Below, in pieces: positions 22,701-33,916 of a stretch of DNA of 64,000 bases. Each line of letters starts with the position of its first letter. Position 1 is the first letter of the stretch. The DNA is taken from NCBI GenBank assembly GCA_015178975.1, contig WHVD01000113.1:1-64000 (forward strand). The letters run 5' to 3'. Under the pieces are notes generated by a model. That model was not told the origin of the DNA, ran no database searches, and was given only the letters and a program-made list of their open reading frames with translations. Origin of the DNA: Hysterangium stoloniferum. Taxonomy: Eukaryota > Basidiomycota > Agaricomycetes > Hysterangiales > Hysterangiaceae. The position numbers and the translations under genes were made by a program.

Positions 22701-23132
22701 AACAAGGGCTTTTCCCAGTGTATTGAGGTTGAGGTGGTCTGTGGTGGAAGTGGCTGTCTAAAGATGAATGAGGTAAGAAACAAAGCTCCAGAAATTATTC
22801 TGGTTTTATGTATCGGATGATACTGAGTCCCTGGAAGGCACACTGCGCCTGGGCCTTGATTTTCTGTGTTGAGACAACTCCAAGGCAACCGGGTGCAATC
22901 ACAATCATTTCTTCGGGGGATAAATTCTAAGACAGCCATGAAACACTCAAAAAAAAAAAAACCAGAGCAACCACGAGGCCACGAATAGATTTTTTTTTCT
23001 GGCATCTTCCGTTGAACACCACAGCTCACCATGTAAGGAAAAATGACTGTGTGATCCCATTGTCAAAGCCATGCATACTCTGGATGGTCAAACCTTATGA
23101 AGTGAAAGGAGCGGAACAACAATGAGTGCATT
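22701..23132. other. No recognisable gene
   Basis: One open minus frame of 140 codons overlaps this stretch and the palindromes. It has low-complexity Phe runs from poly-A/T tracts and no family resemblance, so I do not call it a gene. Confidence 0.5.
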
Positions 23133-23972
23133 TGTTTGGATACACACACAGGCCAGATCTCCGGAGAAACCCGCAGGATATCCGGTAGGACTTGTCTTCA
23201 GCTTATAGGCTGCGCCCTCGCTAGATCATGTTGTCCAATTTCAAATAGATGGACAGGGATCCCGGGGAGTCTGGGCGGGGTTCGTGGGTCGTAGGTTGTA
23301 AGTTGGGGGTCGTGGGTTGTAAGTCGGAGGTCGTGGGTCATGAGTTGAGATAGTTGAGAGAGATAGATGCGCCGGAGCCTGTGGGCTCCGACTAGTGAGA
23401 GCGATATGAATCAAGTAAGGTTTTAGAGCAGAAAATGTTATTTGATTACTGGGGGGAATCTAAGCTAATTTTCTGACTGGATTGTATGTACAGCATCTGC
23501 CAGTTTATATAGACCATGGAGTGAATGACATACCAAATCCAGTAATGGTGAAACAAAACTAACAAAACATAAAACGGGAATAGTAAACACCAAATTGGTG
23601 TTAGGAACGGGACGGAACAGAGCAGAGTCCGAATCGTGACAAAGCATAATGCATAACGGGAAATGGAGTGGGAGTGGAGTCCTAAATTGTGACAAGTCAT
23701 TTGACTAAAATGGGAACAGGGCTCGATTAGAGCGGTGACGGGATTCTGAGCAGGGTCCGGTGACTGATGCGTGAGACGAAGATGGACATAGACAGAGACG
23801 GAGTCCAGGGGAAGTCCGGTGACTGATATGTGTCGTAATGAGGTCGAATGTAACTAGTCTTGACATAACGGAGTCCAGGTGGGAAATCCTATAAACAGAC
23901 AATTGGTGCTTGTAGCGCGTGGGGGTGTATGGGTTAGTGCCCAGAGTCTGGCGGGATTGTCTGGTCATAACA
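23133..23972 (-). repeat. Solo LTR of the G1 family
   Basis: Starts TGTTTGGA and ends GGTCATAACA. Flanks are GCATT and GTATT (one mismatch in a 5-bp target duplication). Internal landmarks shared with the G1 LTR: TAGGACTTG, GGCTCCGACTAGT, TTTTCTGACTGGATTGTATG, and the repeated GTGACTGAT blocks. No internal retrotransposon sequence adjoins it. Confidence 0.82.
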
Positions 23973-24811
23973 GTATTGCACAAAATCCACGGCTATCCAT
24001 TTCTCTTTGTAGTGGGATGATTTAGATACTGGAAAGTGCAACGATTATCAGACAGATTTGTATGCCTCACCACCCTTATACCAATGCAGAAACCTATTGA
24101 AACAAGATCTAAGTTCCATACCCAACAAAGGAGTTTCTTATATTTGTTATGTATTTTGGTCACAGCATGTGGTCCCTCTCCCGAGTATTCATTCAAGTCT
24201 CCTGAACTTATTATCTCAGCCGGTCAATTACCCTATTGCGATAAATGGAACCTTCCACATCCCTAACCTCGGTTTTGATGAACATCTCTTGAGTCCATCA
24301 GTCCATGATCCTTGTAGCAAGCAGGCTGTTACTATGAATGAATAATGGGACATTATATGATGGAACAACGTCACAAACTGCAATCTCTCAGTTTATACAG
24401 AGAGAGTAGTCTCACGCCTGTTGACAACTAAGGCACCCTCCACGGAGAGGCTTGAGTGTTACATAATCAGGATAGCATCACTTCACCCCCGCTTTCGCTG
24501 TCCTAAACAGTTGGGACAAGGATTTGGCTTGTAAAAGGGCACCAATTTGTGAATCAGACCTCAATATTCCATATTTCATATTAAACTGATAGCTATTGTC
24601 TATCCAAGGTGAGATTTCCCATGGGTTTCTCCAGAAACCTGCCATGTACGTACCCTAACATGGTGAATGGTCATATCAGTTTACACATTCTGAATATGAA
24701 GCCCTCAACAAGTTATCAGTTCACTGGGCAACCACAGTCCTAGGTGGGAATAAACACCATGATATAAATTCTCCAACTTTAGATAATGGGGGGCATACAA
24801 AGTGTAAATGT

Positions 24812-27800
24812 TTGGCTATCATACATTGCAAAAATCCTGACTGTGATAGTGTCATTTGGCCTCAGACCAGAGATGCTGGTATTCAAAGGCAATTAAACTG
24901 TGGTTGTGATTGTAGATGGAATTTACATCATGTGACATGCAATATATTGTCCAAGCTTATTCATTATAAGAATGGGATTATGTATCACAATGGTGGGACA
25001 CATCTTCACCAACAACCCACCCATAAACTCCATCTCCTTCCTAATGAACGCTTTCAGCTCCACAAAATATTTCAGGAACATCCAAAAATGGGCTCACTAC
25101 AATTAGCTGTTGGTATTCCTGGATTTTCTGGTCCAGGTAAATCTGTCACAGAGATATCTCTGGTTCTATTAAAAGTTGATTGTGTTCGGTAAAACAATGA
25201 AGAATTAACTAAGGCAGCAAACTCACTTTTGAAAGGATGCTATCAGCATTTTCATACTGGCATCACTCATCTCAAAAAGATTAGTGGTGTAGTACAGCCC
25301 CAGTTGCAGGACATTTTTGAATCATGTGCTCTAGGTTTGTTACAGGCTATCAATGCAGAGGCCTTTAAAGCACATGCTGCAGCACTTATACGTGACTTTC
25401 CAGGTATTAAAAACTGGATGGATTGGTGGCAGCAGGACAGAACTTCCCAAATGCTTTGTAAGCCATTTTGAACCATGAAAGAAGATCTCTGGAAGTGACT
25501 ACCAGATATTACAAATGCTGAGAAAGCCACGCATTTTAGACTATACAGTGGGCTTGGTTGCAATTTGGGACTTATGGAAGGTCTAGAAGGATTATGATTA
25601 TTTTCATTTGTGAATCTTCTAGAGATGCAGGGTATTGCCAAGCAATCAGGGATACCAGTGGCATATGGGACTATAAAACCTTGGACTAAGAATGCTCATC
25701 AGTTAGGATGAACTAAAGTCCACTGAAATCCAAATTTTAAAATATTTCAAAATGATGGTCATCCACCAGATACTGCTAAGACTCTGATTCTTGGTACCAA
25801 AAGTAAGAACAAGAGATCTGTCTTTATTCCAGGATACCAATGGAAGGAAAACTCTTGTTGGTTGGATACTTCACTTGAACTTATATACCAGGCAGTTGAT
25901 CACCATTGGCCAGCATTATGTCAAAATATCTTACAACTGGATGCTCAGTTATTTCTCTCATTTTTATACCATATTTTTGAAGAGCATTTAATTACTGTTG
26001 GTGAAGTATTCAATGGCCAAGAAAGCATATTAATTTGTGCCAAACATGATCAATTATGTGAACAACTCTTTCAAAAGGGGTTTATCAAAGCAATTAATGA
26101 GCCTGATGTTCTCATGGGTTGGTTTGAGAGGGCTATTCAAGAGTTTCATAGCCATTCTTGTGATAATACAACACTCTCATTTCTTGAAGTCCAAATAATC
26201 CAACTCCGCTCTTGTACAGTAAAGCCCAACAAGAGGCCCATTATCAACTCACCAGCCTGCCAAAGACACAAACAATTCACTACCTTCAACTCAAACACTA
26301 CCAGATGGCAAATGGCAATTTACAATCATGGTTATACTCACAGGTTCTTCCAAGCTCAGATAATATAGAAGCTTGTTGGAAAAGGTGCAACGAAGACGGA
26401 CATAGACAGAGACGGGATCTGGGGGAAGTCCGGTGACTGATATGTGTCTTAATGAGGTCGAACGTAACGAGTCTTGACGTAACGGAGTCCGGACGGGAAA
26501 TCCTATAAACAGACGATTGGTGCTTGTAGCACGTGGGGGCGTCCGGGTTAGTGCCTGGAGTCCGGCGGGATTTGTCCGGTCGTAACAAGACCATTCATTT
26601 GTGATGAATCTGATATAGTTCAAATTCAACTAGCACTGTGACCTTGATCAGAATGGTATGTGAACTTGTTTTGATATTTGGATAACCTCTTACAGATGTG
26701 TTTTAAATAGCTCAAGAACTCAACAGCTAAATAACCATGCAACTCAATTTTTGCACAAGTGCCTCTTGTAAGTTTCCGAATCAAATTTCACCTTTGATTG
26801 TCTTAATGTATATTAATTATATTTAGACCTGGATTGGGTGCCCTTGCTCAACATGGGAAGTATTACTATCCTGTACAGCTAATTTGATCTGATCATGACT
26901 CTGATCCCAAAATATGGCATGTGAAATGGTGGTGACACAATCACTATCATAATCTATCTCCAACAGAGTCATGGATTCCAGAACATAATGTTATTGACTC
27001 CTTGTGGAGAGGCCAGAAGTATAGACAACAAATTAGAGTAAGCTATTTAAAGTTATTTGGAGTTCTGAAAATAACTGAATTTTGACTTTTATAGTTGGGA
27101 AAATGGGATTTGGTGTGCTCATTACCACATGAAGATGACAAGATCTTGGATTACCTTCATTATCCCTCATCTCCAATGTTTGATACTCTTCTGAAACCCC
27201 AGCTTCCATTACTTAACAAGCTGGTGAAGATACCAAAACAAGTTATAAGAGAAGAATGTCCTGCTTTGGATTATCTGTACACTGGGAAGGCTGTTTCAGA
27301 GTTGAAGGCTGAATTGAATTACCTGAAAAACCATATCATATTGTTTTCTGGAAATCTCTCTTCAATACAAATTGCCATTATACATTATTGGCTGTATATG
27401 AACCTAGACTCTGGTGCAAGGAACAAGCATAAATGGATCCAAAGGGTACTCGCTGCCCATGCAATGACTCTTCTTATTCTGAAACAGTCCTACACCTAAT
27501 TATCCCCTGATGGTCCACCTTTTGAGGATCTTCCTAAACATGCACAACTGTTTCTTTCAAGACCTACTGAAGCACTCATGGCATATACAGTATAGCCAGG
27601 TATCACCATTCCCTGCTATAGATGTTGACAAAGAAGCCATTGGATTACTTGAACATGAAATGTTTGAAACTTCAAAAACAGCAGGGCCTGCCAGCTGGCA
27701 ACAGTGGGATTGGATGCAGGTAACGATCAGAATAAATGGAGTCCTTATCCTTTTGTTCCCTACTCTTGGAATGAATGTGATACAGTATGCTCTTAAAAGT
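24812..27800 (+). pseudogene. GCM-domain/USP-like mobile gene, copy 1 (degraded)
   Basis: A large protein of a family I recall as GCM-domain proteins multiplied in mushroom genomes. The N-terminus (24812-25190) has Cys-rich CKNPDCDSVIWPQTRDAGIQ, LNCGCDCRWNLHHVTC and GPGKSVTEIS. A middle section is deleted around 25190. Then come LLKGCYQHFHTGITH and DFPGIKNWMDWW, then NDGHPPDT and YQWKENSCWLDTSLEL at about 25850, whose Cys box resembles USP-type deubiquitinases. After an inserted LTR fragment the C-terminal part continues (HVKWWW, ESWIPEHNVIDSLWRGQ), an intron of about 57 nt ends near 27094 (TATAG), and GKWDLVCSLP begins the last domain to about 27800. Stops and frameshifts throughout. Whether it is itself mobile or a passenger is not known to me. 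Confidence 0.6.
26380..26587 (-). repeat. Fragment of a G1-family LTR inside GCM copy 1
   Basis: Matches 23780-23972 closely (GACATAGACAGAGACGG, GTCCGGTGACTGATATGTGTC) and ends GGTCGTAACA. It breaks the coding sequence of the surrounding gene. The left part of the LTR is missing and no target duplication is clear. Confidence 0.75.
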
Positions 27801-27832
27801 GAATATTATATACAAAAAACTTTGTTATTAGT

Positions 27833-27851
27833 GGTTAGGGTTAGGGTTAGG
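27833..27851 (+). repeat. Interstitial telomere-type repeat
   Basis: Three tandem TTAGGG units (the last one short of a G), the usual fungal telomere repeat, sit between the two facing GCM-family copies. Sequence continues normally on both sides, so this is not a chromosome end. Confidence 0.8.
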
Positions 27852-28172
27852 ACCTACCATACCTCTATGTCTTTTCATAATTCACTCTGGGTCATTTTCT
27901 GAGCATTCTTTTAGGCTGCCTCTGAAACATAGCTTCCTCACCCATTCACTCTGCTTTGTACTTCTGAGCTAATTTTGGGCTATTTAGAGGAGGATGGTCA
28001 CACTTTATTGAATATACAAAATTTTACGGAATAATCCTCATATTTTCCAAGTGAGACTATTCCTTCTGGCCATGACAACTTATTCTATGAGTTTATATTT
28101 AATTACCTGAAATTTCATCTTTAAAATATGCATGCCCTTTTAAAATATGCACAAATGACATAGTTACACAAA

Positions 28173-28263
28173 ATTATTTGGGTTAACCTAGATTATTTGG
28201 GTTAAACAAGATTATTTGGGTTAACCTACATTATTTGGGTTAAACAAGATTATTTGGGTTATG
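28173..28263. repeat. 19-bp AT-rich minisatellite
   Basis: Five copies of ATTATTTGGGTTAANCNAG starting at 28173, 28192, 28211, 28230 and 28249. Variants alternate (AACCTA / AAACAA), suggesting growth as 38-bp dimers. Degenerate TTTGGGTTATGA copies follow. Most of 27910-28560 is otherwise AT-rich with no gene. Confidence 0.85.
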
Positions 28264-28569
28264 ACTTAATCTTTGGGTTATGATGTATTCTCTTGTATTC
28301 AAGCAAACTTTCAAATATATTTCATATAATTTAAATTTAGTTGGTTTAGAGAGTTAACCAGAACTATCTGGGATACCAATCCCCATTGTGCAATTTATTC
28401 CAAAAGAATAATCTACAGATGATTGTTTGACTAAATTTTGTCAGATATAGGATAAATATTAATATTTTTGCATTCTTCAGAGTGATACCTAATCAACTGA
28501 TTTTGATTAAATATTAATTTTACAACAAACAATATAAATATATATACTTTAGTGGATAAATAATTTTCA

Positions 28570-31500
28570 AAGTTTTGGGTTATCCTCCAGAGGCAAATGT
28601 GAGATTCTTGAGTGTCTGGTTCACTGCATTCACCAAACCCATATTACATGAAAGTATGAGCATCAGATTTTGAAATTGATAGTGAAATACCTGACATTCA
28701 GTCTCTTCTGGTTCAGGAATATCACATTCATTCCAAGAGTAAGGAATAAAAGCATATGGACTCCACTATTTTCAATCTTATGTCACTGTGGACACACTGG
28801 TGATGACAATGAGGAGAGAGCTCAGGGGTTTACCAATGACCACATTCACTATGATCATATCATAATTGGTCTATATTGGTTGTCAACATGAAGGAAGGGT
28901 TAGTAACCTTGGAAATAATCCATTCATTTGTGATGAAAGTGATATAGTTCAGATTGAACTGTCATTGTGACCTCAATCAGAACTATATGTGAACTTGTTT
29001 TGATATTTGGATAACCTCTTACATATTAAAATAACTCCTCTATCTATATACACATATAGAAATAGTATTTGCAATCCAATCTGAATATGGTGTTACATCA
29101 CCTTGTATTCAAACTTACTTCTCTCTACAGAAAAACCACCATTCCCTTTCTATTTTGGCATATTGAATAACAACTTTACTTATGGATGACAGAGGCTCTA
29201 AATAATGTTGAAGACTATGTGTGAAATGCTTTATATTGTGTTATATGTTCTTAAAATGCAAATTACATATACAGAAACTCTGTTCATTTGCATTAAAATA
29301 TTTTATACCTTTAAGTCTCTTTATAATTCAACCTGGGTTGTTTTCTGAGTATTCTTTCAGACTGCTTCTCGTTTAGGAAGATCCTAAAAAGGTGGGCCAT
29401 CAGGGGATAATTAGGTGTAGGACTGTTTGAGGATCAGAAGAGTCATTGCATGGGTTGCAGGTACTCTTTGGATCCATTTATCCTTGTTCCTTGTACCAGA
29501 GTCTAGGTCCATATGCAGCAAATAATGTGTCATGGCAATTTGTATGGAAGATATATTTCCAGAAAACAATATAAGATAGTTTTTTAAGGTAAGTGGATTC
29601 ATCCTTCAACTCTGAAATAGCCTTCCCAGTGTATAGGTAATCCAAAATAGGAGAATAGCTCTCTCAAACCAACCCATAAGAACATCAGGCTCATTAATTG
29701 CTTTGATAAACCTCTTTTGAAGGAGTGGTTCACATAATTGATTACATTTGGTAGAAATCAATATATTTTCTTGACCATTGAGTACCTCACCAACAGTAAT
29801 TAAATGCTCTTCAAAAATATGGTAGAAAAATAAAAGTGATAACTGAGTATCCAGTTGTGAAAATGTTTGACATACGTAATGCTTGCCAATGGTGATCAAC
29901 TGCCTGGTATATGAGTTCAAGAGAAATATCCAACCAATAGGAGTTTTCTTTCCATTGGTATCCTGGAATAAGGACAGATTTCTTTTTCTTGCCTTTGGTA
30001 CCAAAGCTAAGTGCCTTAGTGTCACGAACGTACAAGCTCAAATTTCGATAATATTCAATTTAATATTTCTTCGACATTTCTTCGACTTTCTGACTTAATT
30101 TCCAGCTCAACTTCCAACTCAACTATTCTTTGACAATATCTTCAACAATATTGAATATCTTCGACTTGTCTCAGTTTGACATCATTGATTATTTCACTTT
30201 GATATCATATTATCATCATAGGTAAATGATATTTAGTATATAAGAACGATGAAAGGAATGAAGGAAGTCAGTCAGAAAACCTGTACAATATTATATTATC
30301 TCTGTGTCTTATCTTTGCCTCACACTTTATCAACAGGACAAATTAATACTTTGTCGAATGAGGCATCTTTATTCAATATTGTTGAATATTCTTCAATTGT
30401 TTATTTGACTTTATTGAGTAAAATTCGATTCGTGACACTTAGCAGTATCTGGTAGATAACCATTATTTTGAAATATTTTAGACGTTGGATTTCAGTGGAC
30501 TTTGGTTCATCCTAACCAATGAGCATTCTTAGTCCAAGGTTTCATAGTCCTATCTGCCACTGGTATCCCTGATTGTTCAGCAATACCCTGCATCTTTAGA
30601 AGATTCACAAATGAAAATAATCTCTCTAGACCTTCCATAAGTCCTAAATCGTGTAAAGTCTAAAATGCATGGCTTCTTTAACATTTGTGGTATCTGGTAG
30701 TCACTCCCAGAGATCTTCTTTCATGGTTTAAAATGGTTTAAAAAGCATTTGGGAAGTTCTGTCCTGCTGCCACCAATCCATCCACTTTTTAACACCTGGA
30801 AAGTCATGTATAAGTGCTGCAACATGTGCTTTAAAGGCCTCTGCATTGATAGCCTCTAACAAATCTAGAGCATATGATTTAAAAGTGTCCTGTACCTGGG
30901 GCTGTACCACACCACTAATCCTTTTAAGGCAAGTGATGCCAGTATGAAAATGCTGATAGCATCCTTTCAAAAGTGAGTTTGCTACCTTAGTTAATTCCTC
31001 ATTATTTCATGTATTGCCTTCCATGGTTGACTAAAACTGAATAAAAGCCTTCACAAAGCCATTTGCCTGAGCTGGAGTGAAATTAACAATACATGGAAAC
31101 ATTTCATCAGTTAATTGGTGTCCCTGCTTCTGACATTGAGAGGCCATACTTTGAAACAGCATTAGAAAGTGTATTTGATAATGATTGGAAGTGGTACTAT
31201 TAGCTGCTGAGAAGAGAAATGGAACCTAACAATAAAGATGTCAAGAATATACAGATAATACTACAAGCATCCAATCACTCATTCTCCAATAGCATCAGAG
31301 ACAAATCCATAAACAGCATCATCCTGAACAACATCCAGGATTACTTGTAGCTCCATCCAAGAAGTTTGAAGTACAAGGATTATAGTTGGTCCAACCACAA
31401 TATAATGTAAAAAATCAGGATGACAAGATCCAAACTTAGCTATATAACTGTTCCAATGCTGATTCTGCAGTCCCTCCAATAATCTTATTTCCTTTGTACA

Positions 31501-31835
31501 ATTCTCTTCTCATACCAAACATGATCAACATTTATTGGAACTGGGAATATCTCTGTGACAGATTTACCTGGATGAGAAAATCCAGGAATACCAACAGCTA
31601 ATCATAGTGAGCCCATTTTGGGATGTTTTTGAAATATTCTGTGGAGCTGAGATCGTTCATTGGCCAGAAGATGGAGTATATGAGTGAGTCATTGGTGAAG
31701 ATGTGTCCCACAATTATAATACATAATCCCATTCCTATAATGAGTAAGTGTGGACAATATATTGCATGTTACATGATGTAAATTCCATCCACAGTCAGAA
31801 ACACAGTTTAATTGCTTTTGAATACCAGCATCTCT
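28570..31835 (-). pseudogene. GCM-domain/USP-like mobile gene, copy 2 (degraded, inverted)
   Basis: Reads minus from 31835 (TRDAGIQKQLNC) to about 28570. It keeps a middle section missing in copy 1 (31479-31279, with VQDDAVYGFVSDAIGE). The Cys box reads ENSYWLDISLEL at about 29930, so the Cys that is present in copy 1 is Tyr here. The last domain is seen at 29602-29411 (LFSGNISSIQIA) and, after intruding sequence, near 28760 (PYSWNECDIPEPEE). It is interrupted by a solo LTR at 30020-30437 and cut at 31835 by the LTR of G2. Many stops. Copies 1 and 2 face each other across about 0.8 kb. Confidence 0.6.
30020..30437 (+). repeat. 418-bp solo LTR with perfect target duplication
   Basis: TGTCACGAA...TTCGTGACA ends (9-bp inverted repeat), flanked by CTTAG at 30015-30019 and 30438-30442. 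Removing it and one CTTAG restores the sequence found uninterrupted in GCM copy 1 (complement of 25770-25778). TATATAAG near 30237 suggests a plus-strand promoter. Confidence 0.93.
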
Positions 31836-32449
31836 TGTTAAGTTCCAAACAAAGGGATAGGCTCCGAGGAAGTCCCATGGAGTGTTTTCAGTAATTATTC
31901 CAAACTGTTAAGTTCCATGTCAGAACTTATTCTGGAACTATCGGAAAGTCACCAGAAATTCGGAAACTATCAGATAGGGTCAGGATGTCGGCTTCAGCTT
32001 ATATGCTGCACCTCTATGCAAATGCTCAGAAGTCCTTAATTTCCAAGGCAGGACTTACACTGGAAGATATGGATATTCAGAGTTCTGAAGAGTTCCAAAT
32101 ATTGAGTGTACAGAAAGATGGAAGAGGGAATAAGAAACTAAGTCGATATCAGATCTAAAGTAAAGTACAAATTTGCAGAAACTAATACAAGTCTTCTTGT
32201 TATTGTACTACAAACTAAGACCACAATAAGATGGAAATGGAAGTATTCTGAAATGGGAATACATTAACACGAATTGGGGAGACATTATTCCAAAACAGGA
32301 ATATAATAAACAAATGAGTGAATACTTGTCAATGGACAAATTCCCAAATACGGAACAAGGGAAGATTATGGAAGATACAGTAACTATGATGTTCTGTAGT
32401 CAGAAGTCGCAAGTCAGATATTGAAACATCCAGGAACGGGTTGTAACCA
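31836..32449 (-). repeat. 3' LTR of Ty3 element G2
   Basis: TGTTAAGTTCC start (plus strand) at the point where GCM copy 2 stops. It ends ...GGTTGTAACCA next to a C-run whose complement is the polypurine tract, followed by GCCAAAGTCCCA, shared with the same position in G1 (5243-5256). About 614 bp and diverged from the G1 LTR. Confidence 0.72.
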
Positions 32450-32632
32450 TACCCCCCTGTTAGGCCAAAGTCCCATAGAGGTGATTAGGTACTGAGTAGT
32501 TGAAGCAATGGTTGATCGTTATGTGTCATGAAATTTACGCAATTCTGGAAGTGAGAGTTTCAGCTGCCGGTCTGAGTATAAAAACTTTCAAATATTTGAA
32601 TTAACAATTTTGTTTCTTTAACCACAACCTGC

Positions 32633-33767
32633 ATGTTGATTCATCAACCATTGTTTACCACTACCCCGGAAGATTCAGATGCCGAAATTACCATGCTCCA
32701 AAAAATGTCGAAGGTCGAAGAACTTCAACAAAAATGACAGAGGATGGAGGAGTGGAAGTGACAACAAGAGGAGGAGGAAAAAGTGTTGATGCAGGAATTG
32801 AAGGAGGCAGAAGAGGCAGAAAAGTGTGCATTGGAGTGGGTGAAGGCAGAAAAGGAGGCGTGGTTGCGGAAAATGGCAGAGGATCAGAAGTTGAAGGATG
32901 AAGTGGAGAAAAAACAGCAGGAGGCTGAGGTGGTGGAAAAACGAGTGAAGGAGATAAGGGAGGGAAAAGTAAGTGAAAACAACAATGTTCTATTTCTTCT
33001 GATAACATTTGAATGCAGTGAAAAGCCATGGAGGTGGAAATGGAGGGAGAGGCTGGGCCTTTGAGTCCTAAGGTAAGTAATTCTGTAAAAGGTTGGAACA
33101 TGACTAATTTCCAAAACAGAAACAAAAGATCAAACCTCTGGAATGGATGGAAATCATCCACGACAGTCCATGTTATCGGTACTCAATTCAGAATTTGACT
33201 TGTTGGAAACAGAAGGTAAAATGGGGCAGAACTTGCTATCCCTGTGTGGTTCTCAAACTTCCATGCACTCTTGCTGTAAAGAGGGCTTTGAAAGGTGAGA
33301 AGGCTCAGAAAACTGACAATGTGGAAAATCTGGGAATGGCCAAGAATGTGGAGACTGAATTGCTGAGTACAGACAGTTCTGGTGTCCAACCTCTCAAGGA
33401 CACTGTGGATGCATTGGTTTTTATTGGGATAGAACTAATGAAAATGCGGGATACTTTGGAGTGCCATAATGATATCCAGGAAAAAGGTTTCTGGTTGTTG
33501 ACCCAGAACTTCCAGAGACAGAATGATTTTCTGGAGAAGGTAATGGTTAGCATCAGTGTTATTGTGGTTTCTGAAAGGTTTTTCGATAAGGCAAGGGACC
33601 AGCCAAATGATCTGTTGGCAGAATGTGTAGGGAAAAGGTGGGAGTTTGGAAAGGGGCCGGAAAGTGAGGATGATGAAGTGCAGGATATGGTGGAAAGTGC
33701 AGAGATTGCTAATGATACGGGAGTTGAAGTGGAAGGAGGATTTGGGGTGTCAGAAACTTCAAAATAG
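32633..33767 (+). pseudogene. Accessory coiled-coil/Cys-cluster ORF of G2 (antisense to pol)
   Basis: Same gene as in G1. ATG at 32633. The coiled coil runs to 32968 (EAEEAEKCALEWVKAEKEAW). Then an intron 32969-33018, a short acidic exon 33019-33072 (EVEMEGEAGPLSPK), an intron 33073-33119, and exon 3 33120-33767, fully open for 215 codons. Exon 3 starts with the cysteine cluster (PCYRYSIQNLTC, then RTCYPCVVLKLPC), continues with a helix-rich part (DALVFIGIELMKMRDTL, QNFQRQNDFLEKV) and ends in an acidic tail. Both introns are phase 0 in the same places as in G1. TGA replaces codons at about 32741, 32759 and the first codon of exon 2. The long open exon 3 suggests recent constraint. Role unknown. 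Confidence 0.7.
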
Positions 33768-33916
33768 TTGCAATAATATTTTTTTTTTTGACTTGTATGA
33801 TTTTGAAGAACAAGTGTCAGATTGGAAGTGTTGGAAACTAAACAGAAAGAAAACAGAAAAAGTCAGAGTGATGATAAAGGTCCAGGTTTGCTTGGATAAG
33901 TTGTGTGGAAGTCGAT

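Noticed and set aside
22610-23032. 140-codon minus-strand open frame
   Set aside because: It spans the GGATCC palindrome and poly-A/T tracts, has Phe and Lys homopolymers, and no family resemblance.
27833-27851. Chromosome end
   Set aside because: Only three TTAGGG units with normal sequence continuing on both sides.
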